Shown: positions 1-9,072, counted from the stretch's first letter. The stretch is 64,000 bases of DNA from Arthrobacter sp. Leaf234 (GCF_001422665.1 NZ_LMLU01000001.1:1390732-1454731), one strand, 5' to 3'. Notes: generated by a model not told the origin, from the sequence alone. Numbers and translations are program-made.

Positions 1-280
1 CGGCGTCGATCACCCCGGCCGCGATGCTCGAGAAGTAGGGATCGGCGATGTCCGCCACGAGGAGCGCCACGGTGGTGGTGCTGCCCTTGGCGACCGCCTG
101 GGCGAACAGGTTGGTGGTGTAGCCGAGCCGCTGCGCGGCCTCCACCACGCGGAGCCGGTAGGACTCGTTCACCTTGCGCGCGCTGCCGTTCAGCGACCGG
201 GATGCCGTGGCGAGGGAGACGCCTGCCTCGCGGGCGACGTCGTGCAGCGTCGCGGGACTCTTGCTGGCCGGTGCCGACAT
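1..280 (-). CDS. LacI-family transcriptional regulator, N-terminal part (cut by window edge)
   Basis: About 93 residues are visible from an ATG at 280, running off the left edge. The first 60 residues are a LacI-type helix-turn-helix: TLHDVAREAGVSLATASRSL is the recognition segment, followed by the hinge-helix region (RLGYTTNLFAQAVAKG). The start of the periplasmic-binding-protein-like sensor core (TVALLVADIADPYF) follows. The gene is divergent from the Gfo/Idh oxidoreductase, and a LacI-type palindrome lies at 389-402 between them. It is therefore a good candidate for the local repressor and possibly for the wider rhamnogalacturonan regulon. The effector sugar cannot be told from the visible part. 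Confidence 0.93.
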   Translation of the reverse strand, partial: MSAPASKSPATLHDVAREAGVSLATASRSLNGSARKVNESYRLRVVEAAQRLGYTTNLFAQAVAKGSTTTVALLVADIADPYFSSIAAGVIDA

Positions 281-388
281 CGCTCGTACTCCTGGGGGTC
301 CGGGCTCCGGCCGTCCGGCCGCACCCTGGTGGATCTTCCGCGTCAAAGGGCCATTCTTGCACGGTGCGAGGCCGGCCCTCCGAGGCTG

Positions 389-402
389 GTAAGCGCTTTC
401 TC
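389..402. promoter_or_regulatory. LacI-type operator upstream of the Gfo/Idh gene
   Basis: GGTAAGCGCTTTCT has a perfect AAGCGCTT core centred on CG between 394 and 395 and imperfect flanks. It resembles the palindromes at 9146-9159 and 13881-13894. It lies between a LacI regulator and a divergent sugar-catabolic operon, which supports an operator role. I could not find a convincing -10/-35 pair beside it. Confidence 0.6.
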
Positions 403-448
403 TGTTACTGTTCCGAGAACCGTACTGCCGACCGACCAGGGAGGATCC

Positions 449-1633
449 ATGCCCCAGCCCGTCCCGATCGGAGCGCCTGTACCGTCCGCCGACCCCACTG
501 GGTCCGGCAGGGCCGATGGCCCGGCCCCGCTGCTCCGGGCCGCCATCCTGGGGACGGGCGGCGTGGCGCATCTCCACGCAGCTGCGCTCGCGGGCCTCGA
601 CGGGGTGCACCTCGTGGCCGCCGCGGACCCTTCCGGGCAGCACCTGACGGACTTCGCCGACGCCTACGGCGTGCCCTCCCGGTTCTCCTCCCTCGAGGAG
701 CTCCTCGAGGGAGGCGGCGTCGACGTCCTGCACATCTGCACGCCGCCCGGCGGTCATGCCGAGCAGACCGCCGCCGCCGTCCGCGCGGGTGCGCACGTCG
801 TCGTCGAGAAGCCCGCGGCCCTGAGCCTCGACCAGCTCGACACCATGCTCGACGCCGCCCACGCCGCACGCCGCGGACTCGCCGTCGTGTTCCAGCAGCG
901 GTCCGGGTCGGCGGCGGCCAGGGTCAAGGAACTGCTCGACTCCGGTGTCCTCGGCAGGCCGCTGTCCGCGCTCTGCCAGACGCACTGGTACCGCACACCC
1001 GAGTACTTCGCCGTGCCGTGGCGCGGTACCTGGGCCACCGAGGGCGGCGGCACCACCCTCAGCCACGGCAGCCACCAGATCGACCTGCTCGCATACCTCC
1101 TCGGTGAGTGGGAGTCGGTGCACGCGACGCTCTGGCGTCAGCAGCACGACATCGAGACCGAGGATCTGGCGCACGCATCGCTCGTCTTCGCTTCCGGGGC
1201 CGTGGCGTCGGTGGTCACCACCGTCCTCGGGCCCCGTCAGTCGAGTCTCATCAGGATCGACACCGAGCACGCGACCATCGAGCTGGAGCACCTGTACGGG
1301 CACGCGCACGCCGACTGGACGATCACCCCGGCGGCCCATGTCGACGAGGAGACGTCCTCGGCATGGGTCCTGCCCGAGCTCGAGATCCCCAGCGGGCACG
1401 ACGCGCTCCTCGCCGAGATCTACGCATCACTGCGCTCGGGTGGGGGCATGCCCCCGATCGTGTCCCACCCGAGCCGGGCGCTCGAGATCGTCACGGGGAT
1501 CTACGCGTCGGCGCGCGAGGGTCGCTGGCTGGCCCGCGCGGACCTCGCCGATCCGGCGCTGCGGGGGCCGCTGGCCGCCCCGGTCACGGATGGCAGGCGA
1601 CGCGCGGACGGGACCGGCGGGACGACGGCGTGA
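449..1633 (+). CDS. Gfo/Idh/MocA-family NAD(P)-dependent oxidoreductase
   Basis: This is a 394-residue cytoplasmic dehydrogenase of the Gfo/Idh/MocA family, which acts on sugars and cyclitols. The nucleotide-binding loop ILGTGGVAHLHAAA lies near residues 33-46, and the family EKP motif at residues 120-122 supplies the usual catalytic lysine. The C-terminal half has the alpha/beta substrate domain, including the SHGSHQIDLLAYL helix. ATG at 449 is chosen because AGGGAGG sits 4-10 bases upstream. The stop overlaps the GTG of the next gene, so the two form an operon. A LacI-type operator precedes it. The exact substrate cannot be assigned. Confidence 0.9.
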   Translation: MPQPVPIGAPVPSADPTGSGRADGPAPLLRAAILGTGGVAHLHAAALAGLDGVHLVAAADPSGQHLTDFADAYGVPSRFSSLEELLEGGGVDVLHICTPPGGHAEQTAAAVRAGAHVVVEKPAALSLDQLDTMLDAAHAARRGLAVVFQQRSGSAAARVKELLDSGVLGRPLSALCQTHWYRTPEYFAVPWRGTWATEGGGTTLSHGSHQIDLLAYLLGEWESVHATLWRQQHDIETEDLAHASLVFASGAVASVVTTVLGPRQSSLIRIDTEHATIELEHLYGHAHADWTITPAAHVDEETSSAWVLPELEIPSGHDALLAEIYASLRSGGGMPPIVSHPSRALEIVTGIYASAREGRWLARADLADPALRGPLAAPVTDGRRRADGTGGTTA

Positions 1634-2640
1634 GCGCCTCCGTCCCCCTCTCGGTCGGTGGGCGCCGGGCGGGACTCCTGCACGACGGCACCGACGAGCC
1701 CGCCGTCCACTCACCGCGCCCCTTCGTCCACCCGCTCCTCACGCCCGGCGGGCTGACGGTCTCCGGTGATCGGCCGTCCGACCACCCCTGGCACCACGGC
1801 CTGGGGATCGCCGTCTCGACGGTGACGGTCACCGGGCAGGCCCATCCCGTCAACTTCTGGGGAGGCCCCACCTTCCTGCGGGGCGAGGGCTACGTCCAGC
1901 TGCCGAACAACGGTGTCCAGCAGGTCGGCTCCGCCGACAGCGCTTCCACCGACGGCGCTTCCACCGACAGCGCTTCCACCGACGGCACCGACGGCCGCGT
2001 GCGGCAGCAGCTCGTCTGGCGGGCGGCGGACGGCACCGAGGTCCTCGCCGAGGAGAGGACCTGGCGCGTGGACACCATCGGGGCCGGCGGCGTCGACTGG
2101 TTCCGCACCACGGTCAGCAGTCGCTGGACCAACACCGGCGGGGGCGGCCTGGCGTTCGGGAGCCCGACCACGTCGGGACGGCCAGCTGCCGGCTACGGCG
2201 GATTCTTCCTGCGGCTGGCGCAGACCTTCGACGGTGCGACCGTCCTCGGCGCCCCCGATCCGAGCCCCGCGCGTGACCCGGACCGGGGCGCCGGGGGAGT
2301 AGGGCCGCCCGCGCCCACCGCCGTCGAGCTGGACGAGGCGGAGGCCATGGGGCGCCGGGGGTCCTGGCTCGGCGTCCGTGCAGCGACGGCATCGGTGCTC
2401 ATGGTCGCCGGGCGGGGTGCTCACGGCGGGCCTACGCCCTGGTTCGTGCGGACCACCGGTACCCCGATGCTGTGTGCGGCGCCGTTCTTCCACGAGGAGG
2501 TCCCGCTCGCCCCGGCGGCCACGGTGGACTGGACCTGGTCCGTCCTCGTCGCCGACGGTGCCGTCCCGGGCACGGCCTTCGCGGCGGCGGCGCGCGTGCC
2601 GTTGCCGGCGGTCGGCCGGGTGGATCCACCCGGCATCTAG
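1630..2640 (+). CDS. DUF6807 (PmoA-like) family protein
   Basis: This is a 336-residue protein with the N-terminal signature SDHPWHHGL, typical of the family that databases often misname methane oxygenase PmoA. It has no relation to methane oxidation here. Members are common next to Gfo/Idh oxidoreductases in sugar-catabolic operons, as in this case, but their reaction is not established. The GTG start at 1630 overlaps the upstream TGA (GTGA), indicating translational coupling. Residues about 103-117 are a tandem insertion of (D-S/G-A-S-T) units encoded by a 15-bp repeat. An early HPLLTPGG block fits the family. There is no signal peptide. Confidence 0.85.
   Translation: MSASVPLSVGGRRAGLLHDGTDEPAVHSPRPFVHPLLTPGGLTVSGDRPSDHPWHHGLGIAVSTVTVTGQAHPVNFWGGPTFLRGEGYVQLPNNGVQQVGSADSASTDGASTDSASTDGTDGRVRQQLVWRAADGTEVLAEERTWRVDTIGAGGVDWFRTTVSSRWTNTGGGGLAFGSPTTSGRPAAGYGGFFLRLAQTFDGATVLGAPDPSPARDPDRGAGGVGPPAPTAVELDEAEAMGRRGSWLGVRAATASVLMVAGRGAHGGPTPWFVRTTGTPMLCAAPFFHEEVPLAPAATVDWTWSVLVADGAVPGTAFAAAARVPLPAVGRVDPPGI
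1936..1980 (+). repeat. 15-bp tandem repeat inside the DUF6807 gene
   Basis: Three head-to-tail copies of GACrGCGCTTCCACC are present (copies 1 and 3 identical, copy 2 differing at one base). They encode an Asp-Ser/Gly-Ala-Ser-Thr stretch and keep the reading frame. This looks like a slippage-generated linker expansion. Confidence 0.9.
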
Positions 2641-2649
2641 GCTGGGCCC

Positions 2650-3249
2650 ATGGCCCTCATCCACGACGTCACCCTGCGCCCCTCCAAGCTCGAGCTCCTC
2701 GTCGGGTGGCTGCCGCAGCAGCCCTGGGCGTCCGGGCTGTCGGGGGCACCGGCCCGCGTGGCATCCTTCCGCTTCGACGATCCCGAGGGTGAGGTGGGCG
2801 TGGAGACCCTGCTGATCGGCGTGGGGCCGGATCTGTTCCAGATTCCCCTGACCTATCGTGGCGCCCCGGTGGACGCGTGGACCGGGCACCTCGTAGGCAC
2901 GCTCGATCATCCCGCACTGGGGCAGCGCTGGGTGTACGACGGCGTCGCCGATCCCGTGTACCTCGCCACCCTCGCGGAGGCGGTGTACGACGGCGCCCCG
3001 CAGGCCGAGCAGTTCCAAGAGGTCGAGGGCCGGCGGTTACCGATCGAGCCCACCCTCACGCTCGCGTGGTCGGAGGGCGGGGACCGCCGCACGGAGTCCG
3101 CGGCGGACCGTGCCGTCGCCCGCCTGGAGACGGCCCGCGGACCCGTGCTGCTGTTCCGTACCCTCGACCCGCGCGCCGAGGTCGTCGGCCGGACAGCTCT
3201 GCTCGCCTCACGGGAGGACTGGACGGTGCAGCTCGCAGCCGCAGGCTAG
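2650..3249 (+). CDS. Maltokinase N-cap-like (CG0192-related) protein
   Basis: This 199-residue cytoplasmic protein resembles the stand-alone actinobacterial proteins related to the N-terminal cap of maltokinase. It starts MALIHDVTLRPSKLELLVGW and contains the blocks VETLLIGVGPDLFQIPLTYR, HPALGQRWVYDGVADPVYL and VLLFRTLDPRAE. No kinase catalytic domain is present, so it should not be called a kinase. The start codon lies 9 bases after the DUF6807 stop without an obvious Shine-Dalgarno sequence. It converges with ptsI. Family assignment is from recalled motif similarity; function is unknown. Confidence 0.7.
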   Translation: MALIHDVTLRPSKLELLVGWLPQQPWASGLSGAPARVASFRFDDPEGEVGVETLLIGVGPDLFQIPLTYRGAPVDAWTGHLVGTLDHPALGQRWVYDGVADPVYLATLAEAVYDGAPQAEQFQEVEGRRLPIEPTLTLAWSEGGDRRTESAADRAVARLETARGPVLLFRTLDPRAEVVGRTALLASREDWTVQLAAAG

Positions 3250-3304
3250 ACGACAGCGAAGGAGCGCGGCAGCGCCGCATACGCCCCGACCGCCGTCCCG
3301 GGGG

Positions 3305-4990
3305 CTAGAGGCCGAGCTTCTCGAGCACCGGCAGTTCCGCCCGTGCGCGGGTCTTCGCCTCGGCCGCCGTGGGAGCGGCGACCGCGATCCCGGCGATCCG
3401 CTGGGCGTCGGCGAGCGTCACGCTGGCGAGCACGGCGCCCACCCCGGCGAGGGCGCGCGGCGTCATCGACAGCGTCGAGACGCCGAGCCCCACGAGCACG
3501 ACGGCGAGAGCGGGATCCGCCGCAGCCTCGCCGCACACACCCACCGGCTTGTCGTGACCCTCCGCGGCGGAGCCCTGCACGGTCAGCTGCACCATGCGGA
3601 GCACCGCGGGCTGCCACGAGTTGTTGAGGGCCGCGAGTGAGCCGAGCTGGCGGTCGGCCGCCATGGTGTACTGCGTGAGGTCGTTGGTGCCCAGGCTCGC
3701 GAAGGCCACCTCACCGAGGATCGCCTCCGCCATGACCGCGGCGGAGGGGACCTCCACCATGACGCCCGGGGTCTGCAGACCGGCGGCGGCGCACATGCGG
3801 GCGAAGTCGGCCGCTTCCTCGGCGGTCGAGATCATCGGTGCCATGACCCACACGTCGGCGGTGGCCTGTGCTGCGGCATCGGCGATCGCCGCGAGCTGGC
3901 GCTCGAGGACACCCGGGGAGGTGAGGTCGGTCCGGTAGCCGCGGACGCCGAGGGCCGGGTTCGGTTCGGAGGCGTCGGTGAGGAAGGGCAGCGGCTTGTC
4001 GGCGCCCGCATCGAGCGTGCGCACCACCACCTTCCTGCCGGGGAACGCGTCGAAGACACCCTTGTACGCCTCGATCTGCTCCTCGGCCGTCGGTTCCGTG
4101 TCGCGTTCCAGGAAGCAGAACTCCGTGCGGAGCAGGCCGACTCCCTGGGCGTTCGCCTCGGCTGCCTTGACGGCGTCCTTCGCTCCGCCCACGTTGGCGA
4201 GCAGGGGGACCTCGTGACCGTCGGAGGTGACGCCCACGCCGTCGAACACGGTGAGGGCGGCGGCCGCCGTCCTGTAGGCCTCGGCGGCGGCTTCCTCCTC
4301 CGCGCCGGGATCGAGGGCGATGGTGCCCGCGGCGCCGTCCACGTAGACCACGGCGTCCTTCTCGATCCCGTCGACACCCGTCGCGGCGACGACGGCGGGC
4401 AGGCCCAGTGAGCGCGCGATGATCGCGGTGTGGGACTGCGGACCGCCACCCGAGGTGACGAGGGCGAGGACCATGGCGGGATCGAGTGTGGCGGTGTCGG
4501 CGGGGGCGAGGTCCTCGGCGACGAGGACGAAGGGCGTGTCGGAGGAGGGGATGCCGGGTGCTGGCAGGCCGCGCAGTTCGGCGACGATCCGCGCCCGGAC
4601 ATCCAGGACGTCGGCCGTCCTCTCGGCCATGTAGCCGCCGAGGTTGTGGAGCATCTCGGCGACCGATGCGCCGGCCTCCCACACGGCGCGGGCCGGGGAC
4701 GTCCCCTTGGTGATCAGCTTCGTCGCGGACTTCAGCAGCATGGGGTCCGCAGCCATGAGTGAGGTCGCCTGGAGCACGGCCTTCGCGTCGCCCTTGGCGA
4801 TGCCGGCGCGGCGCTTCAACTCCTCCTGCACCGCCTTCGACGCGGTCTTCAGTGCGGCGACGGCCTCGTCGGGAGCGTCCGGGGAGTCGTGGCGTTCACC
4901 TGCGGGAGGTTCGCTGACGGGTGTCGGCATGTGGCGGACGGGTCCGATCACGCGTCCGGGACTGACTCCGACCCCTGCGAAATTCTCCAT
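3305..4990 (-). CDS. ptsI: PTS Enzyme I (phosphoenolpyruvate-protein phosphotransferase)
   Basis: This is a 561-residue cytosolic enzyme that transfers phosphate from phosphoenolpyruvate to HPr. The N-terminal domain carries the phospho-histidine segment GGGPQSHTAIIARS with His187. The C-terminal TIM-barrel domain has LLRTEFCFLERDTEPT, GTNDLTQYTMAADR and the catalytic-cysteine segment GVCGEAAADP. ATG at 4990 (MENFAGVGVSPG) is preferred over a longer form because the protein then starts at the usual family position and GAGGA lies a few bases upstream. It is divergent from the TetR-mtlA-mtlD genes, which use the phosphate it delivers, across a shared 119-bp region. Confidence 0.96.
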   Translation of the reverse strand: MENFAGVGVSPGRVIGPVRHMPTPVSEPPAGERHDSPDAPDEAVAALKTASKAVQEELKRRAGIAKGDAKAVLQATSLMAADPMLLKSATKLITKGTSPARAVWEAGASVAEMLHNLGGYMAERTADVLDVRARIVAELRGLPAPGIPSSDTPFVLVAEDLAPADTATLDPAMVLALVTSGGGPQSHTAIIARSLGLPAVVAATGVDGIEKDAVVYVDGAAGTIALDPGAEEEAAAEAYRTAAAALTVFDGVGVTSDGHEVPLLANVGGAKDAVKAAEANAQGVGLLRTEFCFLERDTEPTAEEQIEAYKGVFDAFPGRKVVVRTLDAGADKPLPFLTDASEPNPALGVRGYRTDLTSPGVLERQLAAIADAAAQATADVWVMAPMISTAEEAADFARMCAAAGLQTPGVMVEVPSAAVMAEAILGEVAFASLGTNDLTQYTMAADRQLGSLAALNNSWQPAVLRMVQLTVQGSAAEGHDKPVGVCGEAAADPALAVVLVGLGVSTLSMTPRALAGVGAVLASVTLADAQRIAGIAVAAPTAAEAKTRARAELPVLEKLGL

Positions 4991-5078
4991 TGAACGTCCT
5001 CGTTTCCTTGCCGGTGGTGGTCTCGGTCTAACACCATTGTGCCGCCGGACGCAAAGGGCTTGTGTGAGCCACTTCATA

Positions 5079-5098
5079 TAACAGTGCTATAGGTGTTA
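5079..5098. promoter_or_regulatory. Candidate TetR operator between ptsI and tetR-mtlAD
   Basis: An inverted repeat TAACA-N10-TGTTA lies in the 119-bp divergent region, 11 bases before the TetR start. The location and size suit autoregulation by the adjacent TetR protein. The arms are only 5 bp, so the call rests mainly on position. Confidence 0.4.
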
Positions 5099-5109
5099 CG
5101 GTAGCAGGC

Positions 5110-5838
5110 ATGAAAAAGGTAGGCGAACCCGCGCCTAAGACCAGGCTGCTCAGGGCCGCTGCGGCATTGCTCGCGGAGTCCAACGGCGAGCCCGTCTCGA
5201 CCCGGCAGATCACGGAGGCCGCCCGGGTGTCGGCGCCGACCCTGTACCACCACTTCGGTGACAAGGAGGGCCTGTTCGACGCCGTCGTCGCGGAGGGCTT
5301 CTCCGAGTATCTCGACGGAGAACGATCCCTCCCCACCTCGGGCCAGCCCATCGAGGACCTCCGGATGCACTGGGACAACCATGTGCAGTTCGGGCTCGAC
5401 CACCCGCATCTCTATCTCGTCATGTTCGGCAACATCCGCCCGGAACGCCGCCCGTCGATGGTGGCGAGTGCCGAGGCGTTCCTCGAGGAGGTCCTCGCCC
5501 GCGCCGCCGAGGCGGCCCGCCTCGTGGTCTCGCCCCACGAGGCTGCACGGAGCATGCTCGCGGCCAACATCGGCGTCACGCTGATGCTGATCGCGGAACC
5601 GGCCGCCAAACGCAACCTCGAGCTCTCCGCCATGACACGGGAGGCCGTGATCTCCGCGGTCGCCACCGATTCGGAAGCGGACCCGGTGACCGACACCGAG
5701 GGGACGCCGTCGGTCGTCGTGGCCGCGATCGCCCTCAACGCGGCGCTCCAGTCCTCACATCCGGACCAGCTCTCCAGTTCGGAACTCAAGCTCTTCCTCG
5801 AATGGCTCCAGCGGATCTCCAGCAGATCCGGGAGCTGA
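5110..5838 (+). CDS. TetR/AcrR-family transcriptional regulator
   Basis: This is a 242-residue regulator. Residues about 12-58 form a TetR helix-turn-helix (STRQITEAARVSAPTLYHHF), followed by GDKEGLFDAVV. The remaining 180 residues are the helical ligand-binding and dimerisation domain. It lies 62 bases upstream of mtlA in the same orientation and is divergent from ptsI, so it probably controls mannitol uptake genes and possibly ptsI. Most mannitol operons in Firmicutes use the unrelated MtlR activator, so this arrangement is a lineage feature. The effector is not known from sequence. Confidence 0.9.
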   Translation: MKKVGEPAPKTRLLRAAAALLAESNGEPVSTRQITEAARVSAPTLYHHFGDKEGLFDAVVAEGFSEYLDGERSLPTSGQPIEDLRMHWDNHVQFGLDHPHLYLVMFGNIRPERRPSMVASAEAFLEEVLARAAEAARLVVSPHEAARSMLAANIGVTLMLIAEPAAKRNLELSAMTREAVISAVATDSEADPVTDTEGTPSVVVAAIALNAALQSSHPDQLSSSELKLFLEWLQRISSRSGS

Positions 5839-5900
5839 CGCACTTCACCCACCACCCATCCCTCCCGGCAGAGTTGCGGGGACAACGGTAAGGAAAGAAT

Positions 5901-7889
5901 GTGGCAATACAAGTAGAGGCACGATCCGGCACCAGTGCCCGGGTCCGCGTGCAGAAGTTCGGAGCCTTCCTCTCCGCGATGATCATGCCCAACATCGGTG
6001 CGTTCATCGCCTGGGGCCTGATCACTGCGCTGTTCATCGAGGCCGGATACTTCCCCGTGGGCGTCCTCGGCGGTTTCGGGGAGAACGCGGCGGGGGATCC
6101 GAACGTGGGGCTGGTCGGCCCGATGATCACCTACCTGCTGCCGCTGCTCATCGGCTACACCGGTGGCAAGATGATCTACGAGACCCGCGGCGGAGTCGTC
6201 GGCGCCGCTGCCACGATGGGCGTGATCGTCGGGACGAGCATCCCGATGTTCATCGGTGCCATGATCATGGGCCCGCTCACCGCGTACCTCATGAAGAAGC
6301 TCGACTCCATCTGGGACGGCAAGATCCGCCCCGGCTTCGAGATGCTCGTCAACAACTTCTCCGCGGGAATCTTCGCGGCGCTCATGGCGGTCTTCGGCCT
6401 GCTGGCCGTCGGCCCCGTGGTGACCCTGTTCAGCGACGCCGCGGGCAGGGGCGTGGACTTCCTGGTCAGCAACGGCCTGCTGCCCTTCACCAGCATCCTG
6501 ATCGAGCCGGCGAAGATCCTCTTCCTCAACAACGCCATCAACTACGGCGTGCTCACACCCCTTGCCACGCAGGAGGCCACCGAGACGGGGAAGTCGCTGC
6601 TGTTCCTGCTCGAGGCCAACCCCGGCCCCGGTCTCGGCCTCCTGCTCGCCTACGCGATCTTCGGCCGCGGCATGGCCAAGGCCTCCGCTCCCGGCGCCAT
6701 CATCATCCAGTTCCTCGGCGGCATCCACGAGATCTACTTCCCCTACGTGCTCATGAAGCCCCTCATGGTCCTCGCCGTGATCGGCGGCGGCATGGCCGGG
6801 ATCTTCACGCTCGTCCTCACGGGAGCCGGCCTGCGTTCGCCCGCGGCGCCGGGCAGCATCATCGCCGTCTACGCGGCGACGGCGTCCGACAGTTTCGTGG
6901 GCATCACACTGTCCGTCCTCATGGCAGCAGCGGTCAGCTTCCTCATCGGCTCCGTCATCCTCAAGACCTCGAAGGCCTCGGACGACGACATCTCGGGTGC
7001 CGCAGCCAAGATGGAGGGCCTGAAGGGCAAGAAGAGCTCGGTCGCCGTGAACTTCGCGTCCTCGTCGGCCACCGACGGTCCCATCCGCTCGATCGTCTTC
7101 GCCTGCGACGCCGGAATGGGCTCCTCCGCCATGGGCGCCTCGGTGCTGCGCAACAAGATCAAGGCCGCCGGTTTCCCGGACGTCAAGGTCACCAACTCCG
7201 CCATCGCCAATCTGAAGGACGACTACGACGTCGTCGTCACGCACCAGGACCTCGCCGCACGTGCCGAGCCCCTGACGCGGAGCGCCACGCACGTGGCCGT
7301 CGACAACTTCATGAACAGCCCGCGGTACGACGAGATCGTCGAACTGGTCCGCGCCAGTGCGGCGGCCGAGGGCGGCGTGGACCCGAAGGCCCCGATGCCC
7401 GCAGCAGCGGCATCCGAGGTCGACGACGTCAGCGACGGCGATGCAGCCGGGGGCGGCAACGACGTCCTGGCCGAGGAGAGCGTCGTCCTGCACGGCAGGG
7501 CCACGACGCAGGAGGACGCCATTAACGAGGCGGGCCGCCTGCTGGTGGATCGCGGCGCGGTGGATGCCACCTACGTCGCCGCCATGCACGAGCGCGAGAA
7601 GTCGGTCCCGACCTACATGGGGAACTTCCTCGCCATCCCGCACGGTACCAATGCGGCGAAGGACCTGATCAAGCGCTCGGCCGTGTCGATCGTGCGCTAC
7701 CCGGAGGGCATCGACTGGAACGGCAAGCAGGTGAAGTTCGTGGTGGGCGTCGCAGGCGTCAACAACGAGCACCTGTCCATCCTCTCGGCGATCGCCCGTG
7801 TCTTCTCCGACAAGGACCAGGTGGCCAAGCTCGACGAGGCCACCTCGGTGGACGAGGTCCTCGCCCTCTTCGGAAAGGTCAATGCGTAG
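5901..7889 (+). CDS. mtlA: Mannitol-specific PTS transporter EIICBA
   Basis: This 662-residue membrane protein takes up mannitol and phosphorylates it to mannitol-1-phosphate. The order of domains is EIIC (residues about 10-345, multiple membrane segments, starting KFGAFLSAMIMPNIGAFIAW), EIIB (about 393-485, P-loop FACDAGMGSSAMG with Cys402) and EIIA (about 525-660, NFLAIPHGTN with His581). The EIIB and EIIA domains are joined by an acidic, Ala/Gly-rich linker near residues 490-525. The start is GTG at 5901, with AAGGAAAG 4 bases upstream. The stop overlaps the mtlD GTG by one base. All three phosphorylation sites are intact. Confidence 0.97.
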   Translation: MAIQVEARSGTSARVRVQKFGAFLSAMIMPNIGAFIAWGLITALFIEAGYFPVGVLGGFGENAAGDPNVGLVGPMITYLLPLLIGYTGGKMIYETRGGVVGAAATMGVIVGTSIPMFIGAMIMGPLTAYLMKKLDSIWDGKIRPGFEMLVNNFSAGIFAALMAVFGLLAVGPVVTLFSDAAGRGVDFLVSNGLLPFTSILIEPAKILFLNNAINYGVLTPLATQEATETGKSLLFLLEANPGPGLGLLLAYAIFGRGMAKASAPGAIIIQFLGGIHEIYFPYVLMKPLMVLAVIGGGMAGIFTLVLTGAGLRSPAAPGSIIAVYAATASDSFVGITLSVLMAAAVSFLIGSVILKTSKASDDDISGAAAKMEGLKGKKSSVAVNFASSSATDGPIRSIVFACDAGMGSSAMGASVLRNKIKAAGFPDVKVTNSAIANLKDDYDVVVTHQDLAARAEPLTRSATHVAVDNFMNSPRYDEIVELVRASAAAEGGVDPKAPMPAAAASEVDDVSDGDAAGGGNDVLAEESVVLHGRATTQEDAINEAGRLLVDRGAVDATYVAAMHEREKSVPTYMGNFLAIPHGTNAAKDLIKRSAVSIVRYPEGIDWNGKQVKFVVGVAGVNNEHLSILSAIARVFSDKDQVAKLDEATSVDEVLALFGKVNA

Positions 7890-9040
7890 TGAAGGCAGTA
7901 CATTTCGGTGCCGGCAACATCGGACGCGGCTTCGTGGGGCTCCTGCTCCACGAAGCCGGGTACGAGGTGGTCTTCGCCGACGTCGCGGACGCCCTGATCG
8001 ATCAGCTGGCCTCGACGCCCGGCTACGAGGTCCACGAGGTCGGCGAGGAGCCCGCGGTGAAGACGGTGGACAACTACCGCGCCCTGAACTCGCGCTCGCA
8101 GGAGGAGGAGGTGGTCGCGGAGATCGCCTCGGCCGAGATCGTGACCACCGCCGTGGGACCCAATGTCCTGAAGTTCCTGGCCCCGGTCATCGCCCGGGCC
8201 ATCGCCCAGCGCGGAGCCGGGTCGGCACCCCTGCAGGTCATGGCGTGCGAGAACGCCATCAACGCGACGGATCTCCTGCGGCGCGAGGTGGAACAGGTCT
8301 ACGAAGGTGCTGACCTCACGGCCCGGGCGGTCTTCGCCAACACGGCCGTCGACCGGATCGTGCCGAACCAGGCCGAGGGTCAGGGTCTCGACGTGACGGT
8401 GGAGACCTTCTTCGAGTGGGTCATCGACCGCACGCCGTTCGCGGGCCGGGCTCCGGAGATCCCGGGGGCCACCTACGTGGACGACCTCGCCCCGTACATC
8501 GAGCGCAAGCTGTTCACGGTGAACACCGGACATGCCTCGGCCGCCTACTTCGGCTACGCGGCCGGTGTGGACAAGATCGCCGACGCGATGGCGGACGAGG
8601 GGATCGCGGGCAAGGTGCGCGCGGTCCTCGACGAGACCAAGCAGCTGCTGGTGTCGAAGCACGGCTTCGACGAGGCGGAGCAGGAAGCGTACGTCCAGAA
8701 GATCCTGCGCCGTTTCACGAACCAGCACCTGCCGGACACGGTGGTGCGCGTGGGACGAGCGCCGCTGCGGAAGCTGAGCCGTCATGAGCGCTTCGTGGGA
8801 CCGGCTGCCGAACTGGCTGAGCAGGGCGTCCACCCGGCAGCCCTGCTCGAGGCGATGCGGGCGGCGTTGACCTTCACGGCGCAGGACGATCCGGAGGTCG
8901 CGGCGCTGGCCGAGATCCTCGTATCCCAGTCCCCGGACGAGGCGACGACGTCGATCACCGGCCTCGGGGCGGATCACCCGCTGTACGCCCCGGTGCGGGA
9001 CCTGATCGCGCAGCACGTGCCGGGGCACCACCCGGCGTAG
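7889..9040 (+). CDS. mtlD: Mannitol-1-phosphate 5-dehydrogenase
   Basis: This 383-residue NAD-dependent enzyme oxidises the mannitol-1-phosphate made by MtlA to fructose-6-phosphate. The N-terminal nucleotide-binding motif FGAGNIGRGFVG is at residues 6-17. The family catalytic segment YIERKLFTVNTGHASAAYFG contains the conserved Lys, Asn and His. Length agrees with the family (about 380). The GTG start overlaps the mtlA stop (TAGTG), so the pair is translationally coupled. A strong intrinsic terminator follows at 9073-9098, closing the tetR-mtlA-mtlD unit. Confidence 0.97.
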   Translation: MKAVHFGAGNIGRGFVGLLLHEAGYEVVFADVADALIDQLASTPGYEVHEVGEEPAVKTVDNYRALNSRSQEEEVVAEIASAEIVTTAVGPNVLKFLAPVIARAIAQRGAGSAPLQVMACENAINATDLLRREVEQVYEGADLTARAVFANTAVDRIVPNQAEGQGLDVTVETFFEWVIDRTPFAGRAPEIPGATYVDDLAPYIERKLFTVNTGHASAAYFGYAAGVDKIADAMADEGIAGKVRAVLDETKQLLVSKHGFDEAEQEAYVQKILRRFTNQHLPDTVVRVGRAPLRKLSRHERFVGPAAELAEQGVHPAALLEAMRAALTFTAQDDPEVAALAEILVSQSPDEATTSITGLGADHPLYAPVRDLIAQHVPGHHPA

Positions 9041-9072
9041 GGCCCGGACCTGCATCGCAGGGAAGGGGGAGA

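Noticed and set aside
1630-2640. Methane monooxygenase subunit (PmoA)
   Set aside because: The database family name is misleading; no membrane helices or other pmo genes are present and the neighbours are sugar genes.
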